64,000 nucleotides of DNA. Source: Solirubrum puertoriconensis. Its GTDB lineage: Bacteria > Bacteroidota > Bacteroidia > Cytophagales > Hymenobacteraceae. Below the pieces are notes generated by a model, which was not told where the DNA came from, did not search any database, and saw only the letters and a list, made by a program, of their open reading frames with translations. The stretch lies in the NCBI RefSeq assembly GCF_001483135.1, contig NZ_LNAL01000006.1, positions 992,003-1,056,002 of the forward strand, written 5' to 3'. Shown piece after piece: positions 28,901 to 36,101 of this stretch; the stretch's first letter is position 1, and each line of letters begins with the position of its first letter. The position numbers and the translations under genes were made by a program.

Positions 28901-29615
28901 GAAAAGGCCCCTCGAGCAAAAGCAGGCGGGTGTTCTTCTCCAGTGGGCTCCAGTCGCTTGACAAGTGGTTTAGCACCGGGCCGAAGCTCATCGGATCGGC
29001 CAGGTTCACCCAGTCGCCGCCCTGCTCCAGCACCGGCCAAATAAGATAAGCCGCCGCGAACAGGGCCGCCCCCACCACGTAACTGGCCAGGGCCCGGCGG
29101 CTGAGCGCCGCCAACGAAAACTGAATGGCCGTAGCGAAAAAGGCGTTGGGCAGTGCGATGAACAGGAAGGTTGTCAGGTAGGGCGCTACCCGGAACGGGC
29201 CCAGAATGTCAGCCTCTATCCCGGCGAAGTGATTAGCCACCAGAATGCCCGTTGGGACGGCCAGCAGTACTAGCACGCTCAGCGCAAAGGCTGCCAGAAA
29301 CCTGCCGCCTAGGTACGCCGCTTTGCTAGCCGGGGCCGGGTAAGTGAGCAAATGCATGCGCGTCTGCACGTCGCGAGCGGCCGCATCGCCCGCCACCGAC
29401 GCGCCAATCAGCAGCCACTTGACGCTGCAGATAACCGTAACGGACGCCATAACGATAGGAGCGTTGAGCAGGAAATACCCGTCGCGTGCATCGGAGGCGT
29501 AATTGGCAATAACGATCAGAAAAGCAATGATCAGGAGAACTCCGAAGTAAAGCCAGGTTGTAGCCCTTTGCAGCTGATAACGGAATTCCAGCGCAAAAAT
29601 TCGTCTGAACTTCAT
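25992..29615 (-). CDS. ABC-2 type permease fused to M1-family aminopeptidase
   Basis: This 1207-residue protein joins two functions. The first half has about 12 hydrophobic segments in two ABC-2 permease-like blocks. The second half is a gluzincin peptidase domain with HEVAHQWW near residue 949 and a downstream Glu in ITESLAWYSA. After a membrane segment near residue 590, the peptidase part probably faces outward. Its start overlaps the stop of the ATPase gene by four bases, so the two are translationally coupled and probably form one transporter. Such fusions occur in other Bacteroidota. The pump might export and trim peptides, which is inference. Confidence 0.85.
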   Translation of the reverse strand: MKFRRIFALEFRYQLQRATTWLYFGVLLIIAFLIVIANYASDARDGYFLLNAPIVMASVTVICSVKWLLIGASVAGDAAARDVQTRMHLLTYPAPASKAAYLGGRFLAAFALSVLVLLAVPTGILVANHFAGIEADILGPFRVAPYLTTFLFIALPNAFFATAIQFSLAALSRRALASYVVGAALFAAAYLIWPVLEQGGDWVNLADPMSFGPVLNHLSSDWSPLEKNTRLLLLEGPFLLNRLLWLGISLGLLAFTYRRFQFVLPEASRKSKSARQQLVTETVQKSLHWTTGQPLPPVCGKHNLATRLRQVRVITTRALWQLASSKAGLPLLIALAVLIGALLPNNLRGKGVPLLPRTDFVLDYLTAPLAQPERFWILIAVLTIFYAGELVWRERESGVSEVVNAAPVPEWVQFLGRFLALGLVLVAWLALLLAAGLGAQAAMGGATAELGLYLPVLFGLQLIDGLLFALLALVVHVLVNQKYLGHLVALLAYGAIVFAPTLGLEHKLLIFGASPAWTYTDMAGFGPSLAPWLWFKGYWLAWALLLGVVAVLFWVRGRDVGLAARLQLARQRFTGALPRVAAAATVGILAAGSFIFYNTNVLHNYTSASATLAQRAAYEQRFRRYHELPQPLLTGVSLGIELYPQQRAAEILGIYQLVNNTQMPIDSVLLASGWGGGETTVLRFDRPAKAVLVDAKHGQHLYALARPLLPGDSLRLHFEVRYRPQGFSNEGADAQVVANGSTFRNMEWLPVIGYQPYRELDEAGSRKAYSLPPRPATASLYDKTARRYAPFAEPIRFEAIVGTDADQQAVAPGRLRRAWTQANRRYFHYATEAPIRNEYALFSANYAVQESKWRNPAAGSNQEVAIQIYYPTGLTENPARMVRSAQASLDYYTKEFGPYPHRQLRFVAHPSTGFGHHAAPIDITADEGFFLLNPKADPRGFDLVTAVVAHEVAHQWWGNQLKQAYVAGAGLITESLAWYSAMGVVEDNYGAEHLVRLLSFLREENATPRTRAAQPLLQADDWYQTYRKGPLALYTLSQYMGRPRVNQALRQLLVNHRPGTVPRPTSLDLYRELQAVTPDSLQPLLHDLFKTNTFWELAAESAVVNQTNAGKWQVTLTLQGSKLVVDSIGTETKRPMQDWVEIGVFAPAKEGQETGKQLYRQKHLIKSGRQTIALTLADRPAKIGVDPRSLLIDWNQQNNYKVLMPGN

Positions 29616-30538
29616 AGGGCTACCACCGTTTTGGGTTGCTGATTGACCTCGCCGAAGCAGCCTTTAAGTGCACTGAAATACACATCCTCTAGGTCCGGCT
29701 CAGCTGGCTCAAACCCGGAGCCGGGAGCCTCCTCACTGTACACGTGCACCAAGGTGCGGCCGCTGAGCAGCTTAGCCGAAACAATCTGGTGCTCCTGCTC
29801 CAGCGCGGGCAGCGCCTGCTTGTCGGTAAGCTTGCGCCAGATGCGGCCGGTTAGTGCAGCCACGGCACCTAGGGGCGAGGCTTCGAGCAGGATGCGGCCC
29901 TGGTTGATGATGGCCATGTTGGTGCAGAGCTCGGCCACGTCCTCCACGATGTGGGTGGAGAGAATCACGACGCTGTTTTCGCCCAGCTCGCTCAGCAGGT
30001 TGAGGAAGCGCACGCGCTCGGCCGGGTCGAGGCCGGCCGTGGGCTCGTCGACGATCAGCAGCTTCGGCTGGCCGAGCAGGGCCACGGCCACGCCGAAGCG
30101 CTGCTTCATGCCGCCCGAGAAGCCGCCCAGCTTTTGCCGGCGCACCTCCCAGAGGTTGGTTTGCCGCAGCAAATGCTCGACCGTTGCCCGCCGCTCGCTT
30201 TTGTTGCCGATGCCCTTGAGAATAGCGAAGTAGTCGAGCAGGTCTTCGGCCCGGGCCTTGGGGTACACGCCAAATTCTTGGGGCAAGTAGCCCAGCGTCT
30301 GGCGCACGGCTTCTTTCTGCTTGACCACATCAATGTCGCCCAGGTGGATCGTGCCCGCGTCGGGCGCCTGCAGCGTGGCGAGCGTGCGCATCAGCGTCGA
30401 TTTGCCCGCCCCGTTCGGGCCCAGCAAGCCGTACATGCCCGGCGGAATATCAAGCGACACATTATGCAATGCCTGCACGCCATTCGCGTACCTTTTCGAA
30501 ACGTTGCGGATGCTCAGGCCCAGCGGGTGCTTTCCCAT
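29612..30538 (-). CDS. ABC transporter ATP-binding protein, partner of the permease/peptidase fusion
   Basis: The 308-residue protein has Walker A GPNGAGKST, signature GFSGGMKQR and Walker B LLIVDEPTAGLD in the usual order, followed by a C-terminal extension of about 90 residues typical of drug/lantibiotic ABC ATPases. It is the first gene of a two-gene operon; the downstream fusion overlaps it by four bases. It is divergent from a LytS/LytTR pair, which may regulate it. Confidence 0.9.
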   Translation of the reverse strand: MGKHPLGLSIRNVSKRYANGVQALHNVSLDIPPGMYGLLGPNGAGKSTLMRTLATLQAPDAGTIHLGDIDVVKQKEAVRQTLGYLPQEFGVYPKARAEDLLDYFAILKGIGNKSERRATVEHLLRQTNLWEVRRQKLGGFSGGMKQRFGVAVALLGQPKLLIVDEPTAGLDPAERVRFLNLLSELGENSVVILSTHIVEDVAELCTNMAIINQGRILLEASPLGAVAALTGRIWRKLTDKQALPALEQEHQIVSAKLLSGRTLVHVYSEEAPGSGFEPAEPDLEDVYFSALKGCFGEVNQQPKTVVAL

Positions 30539-30678
30539 GATAGCGGATTTGCTTCGGTGAATCTTCGAAAAGGAGCAAGCACTTAGGATAGGGCCTGCTC
30601 CAATTCAGTTCGAAGCAATGAGTACCCGCTTGGAAAGCGAAACCAGATATGCTAATGCGGGGAAGTAATCGACCAAAA

Positions 30679-30709
30679 TCGGTTTTGCTGCCGCAAACCA
30701 ACGGTTGGC
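30679..30709. promoter_or_regulatory. Candidate LytTR-type direct-repeat operator
   Basis: TCGGTTTTG (30679-30687) and ACGGTTGGC (30701-30709) share CGGTT and start 22 bp apart, two helical turns. LytTR regulators bind imperfect nine-base direct repeats with this spacing and a central GTT. The site lies between the ABC operon and the kinase gene. Each copy also sits in a small palindrome (CAAAA-N4-TTTTG, CCAACGGTTGG). Confidence 0.4.
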
Positions 30710-30792
30710 CGCCTGGCGCCTTTCGTAGAGCAGAAAAGGCAGCTAGTCGAGCGGGGCGTGCTAGGTAAAGCCTGACAAAACACCTTTGTGCC

Positions 30793-31818
30793 ATGGAGCG
30801 CGTCAAAAGAATCTTCTGGCTGATTCACCTGGTGGTGTGGGTTTTATTTGCCTTGTTGGTTGTGTTGCAACTGAGCAGTGACACCGACGCCAACTGGCGC
30901 AGCACTACAGCAGGGTTTATAGCTACCTGTGTGTATGTATTTTACGCTCATTTCTACCTGTTAAGCCAACACGCAGGCCAGAAGAAGGGGAAAGATTATT
31001 GGCTGCAGCTAGGGGCCATTGTGTTGACCGGGCCTCTGCCGTTTCTGCTTTTCCAGCAAAAAGCGTTCGATTTCGGGTTATACAGCATGCACCTGATCAC
31101 TACGGTGCCCATCTTTCTCTTTCTGAGTTGGCTGGCTCGCACTACCGAAAACTTGGTGCTAAACACCATCCAGAAGGAGCAGTTGGAGAAACAAGCCGCG
31201 GAGGCCGAGCTGCATTATCTGAAAGCCCAGATCAACCCGCATTTCCTGTTCAATACGCTCAATAACATCCACACCCTGGTGTATAAGCAGGCACCGGCCG
31301 CCCCGGATGCGGTAATGCAGCTGGCGTCGTTGATGCGCTACATGATTTACGAGTCGAATGCCGCCACGGTGCCATTGACTAGAGAGCTGGACTACCTGCA
31401 GGATTACGTGAATTTGCAGCAGCTTCGCTACAAGCACAGCCCGGTGGTTGAGCTACAGGTAGAAGGCAACACAGACGCTTGCCACGTTGCGCCCTTGCTA
31501 TTCATTCATCTGCTGGAAAACGCCTATAAGCATAGCCCTGCCCGCCTAGAGCCTGGCGACCTGAAAGTGCAGGTGGAGGTGCGAGCCGATGTGCTGACTT
31601 TCAGGGTGCAAAACCCAATCGCCACCAAGCCGGCTGCTACCCTCGACGAGCCGGGCGGCATTGGGTTGCCCAACGTCCGGAAACGACTGGCTTTGTTGTA
31701 CCCCGACCAGCATACGCTCACCATTCAGAACACAAGCAACATCTTTACCGTCACGCTTATCATACACGGCCTGCACGTACCGGCGCATGAAAGAAAAGCT
31801 CAGCTGCTACATCATTGA
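30793..31818 (+). CDS. LytS-type sensor histidine kinase
   Basis: The 341-residue protein has four N-terminal TM segments (roughly residues 9-27, 36-56, 70-88 and 96-116). A short coiled coil and a His_kinase domain follow, with phospho-acceptor His in LKAQINPHFLFNTLNNI (His near residue 154). The ATP-binding part has LLENAYKHS and GGIGLPNVRKRL. It probably senses a membrane or envelope signal and phosphorylates the LytTR regulator downstream, whose start overlaps its 3' end. The membrane part is shorter than in LytS/YpdA proteins with a GAF domain. Confidence 0.88.
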   Translation: MERVKRIFWLIHLVVWVLFALLVVLQLSSDTDANWRSTTAGFIATCVYVFYAHFYLLSQHAGQKKGKDYWLQLGAIVLTGPLPFLLFQQKAFDFGLYSMHLITTVPIFLFLSWLARTTENLVLNTIQKEQLEKQAAEAELHYLKAQINPHFLFNTLNNIHTLVYKQAPAAPDAVMQLASLMRYMIYESNAATVPLTRELDYLQDYVNLQQLRYKHSPVVELQVEGNTDACHVAPLLFIHLLENAYKHSPARLEPGDLKVQVEVRADVLTFRVQNPIATKPAATLDEPGGIGLPNVRKRLALLYPDQHTLTIQNTSNIFTVTLIIHGLHVPAHERKAQLLHH

Positions 31819-32515
31819 GGACGAGTACCTGGCCCAGGAGATTCTGGAGGAATACATCCGAAAAGTCCCCTTTTTGGAGCTGAAGGGTACCTACGTAAGC
31901 CCCCTGGAAGCTGCCGCTCAGCTGAAGCACGACCAACCCGACCTGCTGTTTCTGGATATCAACATGCCCGATCTGGATGGGCTCAGTTTTATTCCGATGC
32001 TGAGCCCCAAACCCATGATCATTCTAACCACCGCCTACGACCAGTATGCGCTCAAGGCCTACGATTTGGAGGTGAAGGATTACCTGCTAAAACCCTTCAC
32101 CTTTGAGCGGTTTTACCGCAGCGTGCTGCGCCTGTACCAAGAGCAAAGCCCTAGGTACAATCAGGACAAGCCGGAAGAGAGAGTGCAGCCCCAAAGTGAG
32201 CCGGGGTACATCTTCCTTAAGGTAGGCCACCGCATTCAGAAGGTAGCCATTCGGGACATCCTCTTCGTGGAAGGAATGAAGGACTACCTGCGCCTGCATA
32301 CCCCGACCGAAAAGATCATGACGCTGTTAAGCTTCGCTAAACTAGAGGAGCTGCTGCCCCCGCAGGACTTTGCGCGCGTGCACCGCTCGTTTCTGGTTGC
32401 GGTGAATAAAATCGACCACATCGAGAAAAACAGAATCCAGATTGCCGACCAGATCATTCCCATCAGCGAAACCTACGCCGAGGGTTTTTACCGAATGCTG
32501 AAGGGGCTGCAATAG
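31787..32515 (+). CDS. LytTR-family response regulator
   Basis: The start MKEKLSCYIIEDE lies inside the kinase gene (32-bp overlap), a sign of translational coupling. Residues 1-125 are a receiver domain with acidic pocket Glu11/Asp12, phospho-acceptor Asp57 (FLDINMPD) and Lys near 105 (LLKPF). Residues 145-242 are a LytTR DNA-binding domain with IRDILFVEGMKDYLRL and FARVHRSFLVAVNKID. It should bind direct repeats such as the pair at 30679-30709, which would make the adjacent ABC operon a likely target. Confidence 0.9.
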   Translation: MKEKLSCYIIEDEYLAQEILEEYIRKVPFLELKGTYVSPLEAAAQLKHDQPDLLFLDINMPDLDGLSFIPMLSPKPMIILTTAYDQYALKAYDLEVKDYLLKPFTFERFYRSVLRLYQEQSPRYNQDKPEERVQPQSEPGYIFLKVGHRIQKVAIRDILFVEGMKDYLRLHTPTEKIMTLLSFAKLEELLPPQDFARVHRSFLVAVNKIDHIEKNRIQIADQIIPISETYAEGFYRMLKGLQ

Positions 32516-32859
32516 AGTAGGGCAGCAGTTTAGCTGATCCTTTATACCGAGTTGGGTAGCGGCGAAAAATTGGAGCCAGCTCACCTAGGGGCTGCCCCTG
32601 CGCGGCAGCGAAAAGATTGCTGCGTAAGAGGAGGTGATAATGCGCCGGCAACCAAGCGGTGCTCACTCCATGAGTTATTCAAACGAAGCAGCGCCAACCA
32701 AGGCCCGCAGCTGAATTCAGAGTTAGGCAGGTTAGTAGAAAGAATGCACGAACTTATAGCAAGGAATTGGGTTATTGCCCCGGCTTCATGGGCTAAAACG
32801 GGGCAACCTGCTGCTCTAAACCTGAGGCTTCCACTCCAACGAATCCTATACCAACACCA
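32516..32859. other. Intergenic region, no gene seen
   Basis: 344 bp between the LytTR gene and the metallo-beta-lactamase-fold gene. The only structure noted is TTGCCCCG/CGGGGCAA (32775-32782 and 32799-32806), an 8-bp stem without a U-tract. No convincing ORF. Confidence 0.5.
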
Positions 32860-33648
32860 ATGAAGTTTACCACTATGCTCTCGGCCGCGCTGGCGGCGTT
32901 AACAGTGCCGGCTCTGGCGCAAACCACTGCCCCTAGCGCAGCCACGCGCGTAGCCGCCGACCAGATTGCCACTAAGCAGGGGGCTCTAACAGTGCAGCCC
33001 ATCACCCACGGCAGCGTGGTGTTTACCTGGAACGGCAAAACCATTTACGTCGACCCTTACGGCGGAGCCGAGGCCTATGCTGGCCTGGCCGCGCCCGATG
33101 TGGTGCTGATCACCGACATTCACCCCGACCACATGGACGCCAAGACACTGGCGGGCCTGAACGTGAGCAAAGCCCTGATGGTAGTGCCGCAGGCGGTAGC
33201 TGAAAAGCTGCCGACGGAGTACAAAGCGCAGGTGCGCGTGCTGCGCAACGGGCAGCGGCTCGATACGCTGGGCATGACGGTAGCAGCCGTGCCGATGTAC
33301 AACCTGCCCGAAGCGGCCGATGCCATGCACCCCAAAGGCCGCGGCAACGGCTACGTGCTCACCCTGGGCGGCAAGAACGTGTACATGTCCGGCGACACCG
33401 AAGACATTGCCGAAATGCGCGCACTGAAGAACATCGACGTGGCATTTGTGTGCATGAATCTGCCCTACACCATGGACGTGCCCCAGGCCGCGCAGGGGGT
33501 GCTGGCCTTCAAGCCCGGCATTGTGTATCCCTACCACTACCGCGGCCAGAACGGCCTGAGCGACGTGGCTACCTTTCAGAAAACCGTGAACGCGGCCAAC
33601 AAGAAAATTGACGTGCGCCTGCGCAACTGGTACCCCGCGGCTAAGTAG
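32860..33648 (+). CDS. Exported MBL-fold (UlaG-like) metal-dependent hydrolase
   Basis: The 262-residue protein has a signal peptide ending near ALAQ, then a metallo-beta-lactamase fold of the UlaG-like type: ITDIHPDHMD near residue 88, GDTEDI near 173 and a C-terminal YPYHYRG near 224. The HxxDH-type motif (HPDHMD) supplies metal ligands. Family members hydrolyse lactones, cyclic phosphodiesters or similar; the substrate is unknown. The periplasmic location is inferred. It stands alone between non-coding regions. Confidence 0.8.
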   Translation: MKFTTMLSAALAALTVPALAQTTAPSAATRVAADQIATKQGALTVQPITHGSVVFTWNGKTIYVDPYGGAEAYAGLAAPDVVLITDIHPDHMDAKTLAGLNVSKALMVVPQAVAEKLPTEYKAQVRVLRNGQRLDTLGMTVAAVPMYNLPEAADAMHPKGRGNGYVLTLGGKNVYMSGDTEDIAEMRALKNIDVAFVCMNLPYTMDVPQAAQGVLAFKPGIVYPYHYRGQNGLSDVATFQKTVNAANKKIDVRLRNWYPAAK

Positions 33649-33664
33649 AAGCACCAAAGCCATA

Positions 33665-33708
33665 CCAACGGGCCCGGCCAGGCACACAAGCCCGGCCGGG
33701 CCCGTTGG
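33665..33708 (+). terminator. 15-bp perfect hairpin after the MBL-fold gene
   Basis: CCAACGGGCCCGGCC/GGCCGGGCCCGTTGG, 17 bp after the stop codon. The following sequence is only weakly U-rich. Confidence 0.6.
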
Positions 33709-34042
33709 CGTTGTTGCCCGGCTTGAAATGCGAGCAACGGCTGGCACTCGGCAGGAAATCGTCCAGCAAATAAAAGCGACCTGGCCGATGTGGTCCTTGG
33801 AGTTGGCAACAGAAAATCTCCAACGACCGAGTGCTTGGATTCCGTCGCTCGCGCAAATACTTCAAGTCCTCGGTGGCGTCTCACGTCCCTACAAGTGGCT
33901 GCCAACTCAGAGCTGTTGTTCTCTTGTGCCATTGAATGACAATGGCTTAGCTATTGACCTAGGAGCCCCGAGCCCACAAAATGCAGAGCGGCAAAGCGTG
34001 TGTAGTTCCCACTAGCCAGCCCCCTTTTTACAGATTCTCTAA
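33709..34042. other. Intergenic region with no recognisable gene
   Basis: The stretch holds overlapping open frames on both strands, but none resembles a known protein or has a sensible start. It may contain a decayed gene. A CCTAGG lies at 33958. Confidence 0.4.
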
Positions 34043-34056
34043 CTAACATTCGTTAG
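34043..34056. promoter_or_regulatory. TetR-type operator-like palindrome before the paa genes
   Basis: CTAAC-ATTC-GTTAG is a perfect inverted repeat with a four-base centre, 152 bp upstream of the thiolase start. Phenylacetate genes in several bacteria are controlled by TetR-family PaaR, whose operators are inverted repeats of this general size. No regulator gene is in the window. Confidence 0.45.
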
Positions 34057-34196
34057 ATTTTCCTGAAACTTCAGAGCTTCACGGCCCGTGCGGCTGCCGC
34101 TTCTGCTTCCTGAGTGCTCTTGCACGCGGAAGTACTCAATGGCCAGCTACGGCCTCCGGACCGGGAAACCGGCCACTGCACCGCTCCGCAATTTTT

Positions 34197-34204
34197 TAGC
34201 TTTG
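34197..34204 (+). promoter_or_regulatory. Possible -7 element TAGCTTTG before paaJ
   Basis: This matches TAnnTTTG but no TTG lies 19 bp upstream, and it ends only three bases before the ATG, so transcripts from it would be leaderless or start elsewhere. Confidence 0.25.
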
Positions 34205-34207
34205 CCC

Positions 34208-35413
34208 ATGAACCAAGCCTATCTCGTCGACGGAATCCGAACCCCCATCGGCAACTTTGGCGGCTCGCTGGCGCCCGTACGCCCCGACGATCTGGCGGCG
34301 CTGGTAATCCAGGAGCTGCTGCGCCGCAACCCCACGGTGGACCCCGCCGGAATTTCTGACGTGCTCCTAGGTTGTGCTAACCAGGCCGGAGAAGACAACC
34401 GCAACGTGGCCCGCATGGCTGCTTTGCTGGCCGGCTTGCCGGTGTCGGTGCCGGGCGAAACGGTAAACCGCCTGTGCGCCTCGGGTTTGTCGGCCGCGAT
34501 TGGCGCGGCGCGCGGCATTCAGGTAGGCGACGGAGACCTGTTCGTGGCCGGGGGCGTGGAAAGCATGACGCGCGGTCCGCTGGTAATCAGCAAGGCCAGC
34601 ACTGCTTTTGGCCGCGACTCCGAGATGGTGGACTCTAGCTTTGGCTGGCGCTTTGCTAACCCCCGCATGCGGTTGCAGTACGGCCTCGACGCCATGGGCG
34701 AGACGGCCGAAAACCTGGCCGAGCGCGACCAGATTAGCCGCGAAGACCAGGACCGCTTTGCCTTTGCCTCGCACCAGAAAGCCACCCGCGCCCGCGACTC
34801 CGGCCGTTTTGCCGAAGAGATTGTACGGGTGCCCATTCCGCAACGCAAAGGCGAGCCGGTGCTTTTCACTCAGGACGAGTTTATCAAATCGAACACCAGC
34901 CTGGAGGGCCTGGCCAAGCTGCGCCCGGCCTTCCGCGAGGGAGGAACCGTAACGGCCGGCAACTCCTCGGGCCTCAACGACGGCGCGGCCGCCTTGCTGC
35001 TGGCCTCGGAAGCCGGCATCAGGCAGCACCAGCTCACGCCGCGGGCCCGCATCGTCTCAATGGGAGTGGCGGGCGTAGAGCCGCGCATCATGGGCATCGG
35101 TCCGGTGCCGGCCTCGCAACTCGCCCTGAAAAAAGCGGGCCTGACCCTGGATCAGATTGATTTAATCGAATTCAACGAAGCTTTTGCGGCGCAGGTGCTG
35201 GCCTGCATGCACGGCCTCGGGATCGAGCAAGGCGACGAGCGCGTGAACCCCAACGGAGGTGCCATCTCCCTAGGTCATCCGCTGGGCATGAGCGGGGCCC
35301 GCATCCTGAACACGGCCGCGCTGGAGCTGCACAAGCAAAACAAGCGTTACGCCTTGGTTACCATGTGCGTAGGCGTGGGCCAGGGCTACGCCGTCGTTCT
35401 CGAGAAAGTATGA
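34208..35413 (+). CDS. paaJ: Acetyl-CoA acyltransferase, 3-oxoadipyl-CoA thiolase-like
   Basis: The start [15 protein letters not shown] gives 401 residues with the thiolase layout: nucleophile Cys in [10 protein letters not shown] near residue 90, NEAFAAQV near 325, [17 protein letters not shown] near 352 and second Cys in MCVGVGQG near 388. The wording of the N-terminus (VDGIRTPIG) and the neighbours point to the phenylacetate thiolase PaaJ, which cleaves 3-oxoadipyl-CoA and 3-oxo-5,6-dehydrosuberyl-CoA. A longer ORF start at 34088 is not supported. Its stop overlaps the paaY start (ATGA). Confidence 0.85.
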   Translation: MNQAYLVDGIRTPIGNFGGSLAPVRPDDLAALVIQELLRRNPTVDPAGISDVLLGCANQAGEDNRNVARMAALLAGLPVSVPGETVNRLCASGLSAAIGAARGIQVGDGDLFVAGGVESMTRGPLVISKASTAFGRDSEMVDSSFGWRFANPRMRLQYGLDAMGETAENLAERDQISREDQDRFAFASHQKATRARDSGRFAEEIVRVPIPQRKGEPVLFTQDEFIKSNTSLEGLAKLRPAFREGGTVTAGNSSGLNDGAAALLLASEAGIRQHQLTPRARIVSMGVAGVEPRIMGIGPVPASQLALKKAGLTLDQIDLIEFNEAFAAQVLACMHGLGIEQGDERVNPNGGAISLGHPLGMSGARILNTAALELHKQNKRYALVTMCVGVGQGYAVVLEKV

Positions 35414-36009
35414 TCTACTCGTTTAACGGCATCGTACCCGTCGTGCACGTATCGGCTTTTGTGCACCCGCAGGCTGCAGTAACGGGCAATGTCATTATCG
35501 GCCGCAACGTGTACGTAGGTCCGGGCGCCGCCATTCGTGGTGACTGGGGCCAGATTGTGATTGAAGACAACTGCAACGTGCAGGAGAACTGCACTGTGCA
35601 CATGTTTCCGGGCACCACCGTTCGGCTCCGCGAAATGGCCCACATCGGCCACGGCGCCATCATTCATGGGGCTACCATCGGCCGCAACGTGCTGGTGGGC
35701 ATGAACACCGTAATCATGGACCGGGTTGAAGTAGGTGACGAAAGCATCATCGGCGCGCTTAGCTTCATCAAAGCCGACGAGGTGATTCCGCCGCGCAGCC
35801 TGGTGGTGGGCAACCCGCATAAGATTATCCGGCAAGTCAGCGACGAGATGCTGGCCTGGAAAACCGAAGGCACGCACATTTACATGCAAATGCCGGCCGA
35901 CTTGCACCGCACCTTGCAGCCCTGCGAGCCGCTGCGCGAAGTTCCAGCCGACCGTACGGTGCAGCAGCCCAGCTACCAAACTTGGGCCGAGCGCAAAGCC
36001 GACCGTTAA
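35410..36009 (+). CDS. paaY: PaaY-like hexapeptide-repeat thioesterase/transferase
   Basis: The ATG at 35410 overlaps the thiolase stop by four bases. The 199-residue protein is a left-handed beta-helix of the gamma-carbonic-anhydrase type with hexapeptide repeats (VTGNVIIGRNVYVG and following) and His residues in MFPGTTVRLREMAHIGHGAIIHG near 60-85 that can bind metal. PaaY in E. coli is a thioesterase that clears dead-end CoA adducts of phenylacetate degradation. The position between paaJ and paaZ supports this assignment. Confidence 0.85.
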   Translation: MIYSFNGIVPVVHVSAFVHPQAAVTGNVIIGRNVYVGPGAAIRGDWGQIVIEDNCNVQENCTVHMFPGTTVRLREMAHIGHGAIIHGATIGRNVLVGMNTVIMDRVEVGDESIIGALSFIKADEVIPPRSLVVGNPHKIIRQVSDEMLAWKTEGTHIYMQMPADLHRTLQPCEPLREVPADRTVQQPSYQTWAERKADR

Positions 36010-36101
36010 CTTACGTTTGAGCCGACCGCACTTTGCTTCCTGGCGGGCACCCCCGCCGGCTCACCCCCGCACTTCCCCTCTAATCATTCCCTCCCTTTCT
36101 T

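Noticed and set aside
33608-34015. 135-codon plus-strand ORF after the MBL-fold gene
   Set aside because: It overlaps the end of that gene and the terminator hairpin and resembles no known protein.
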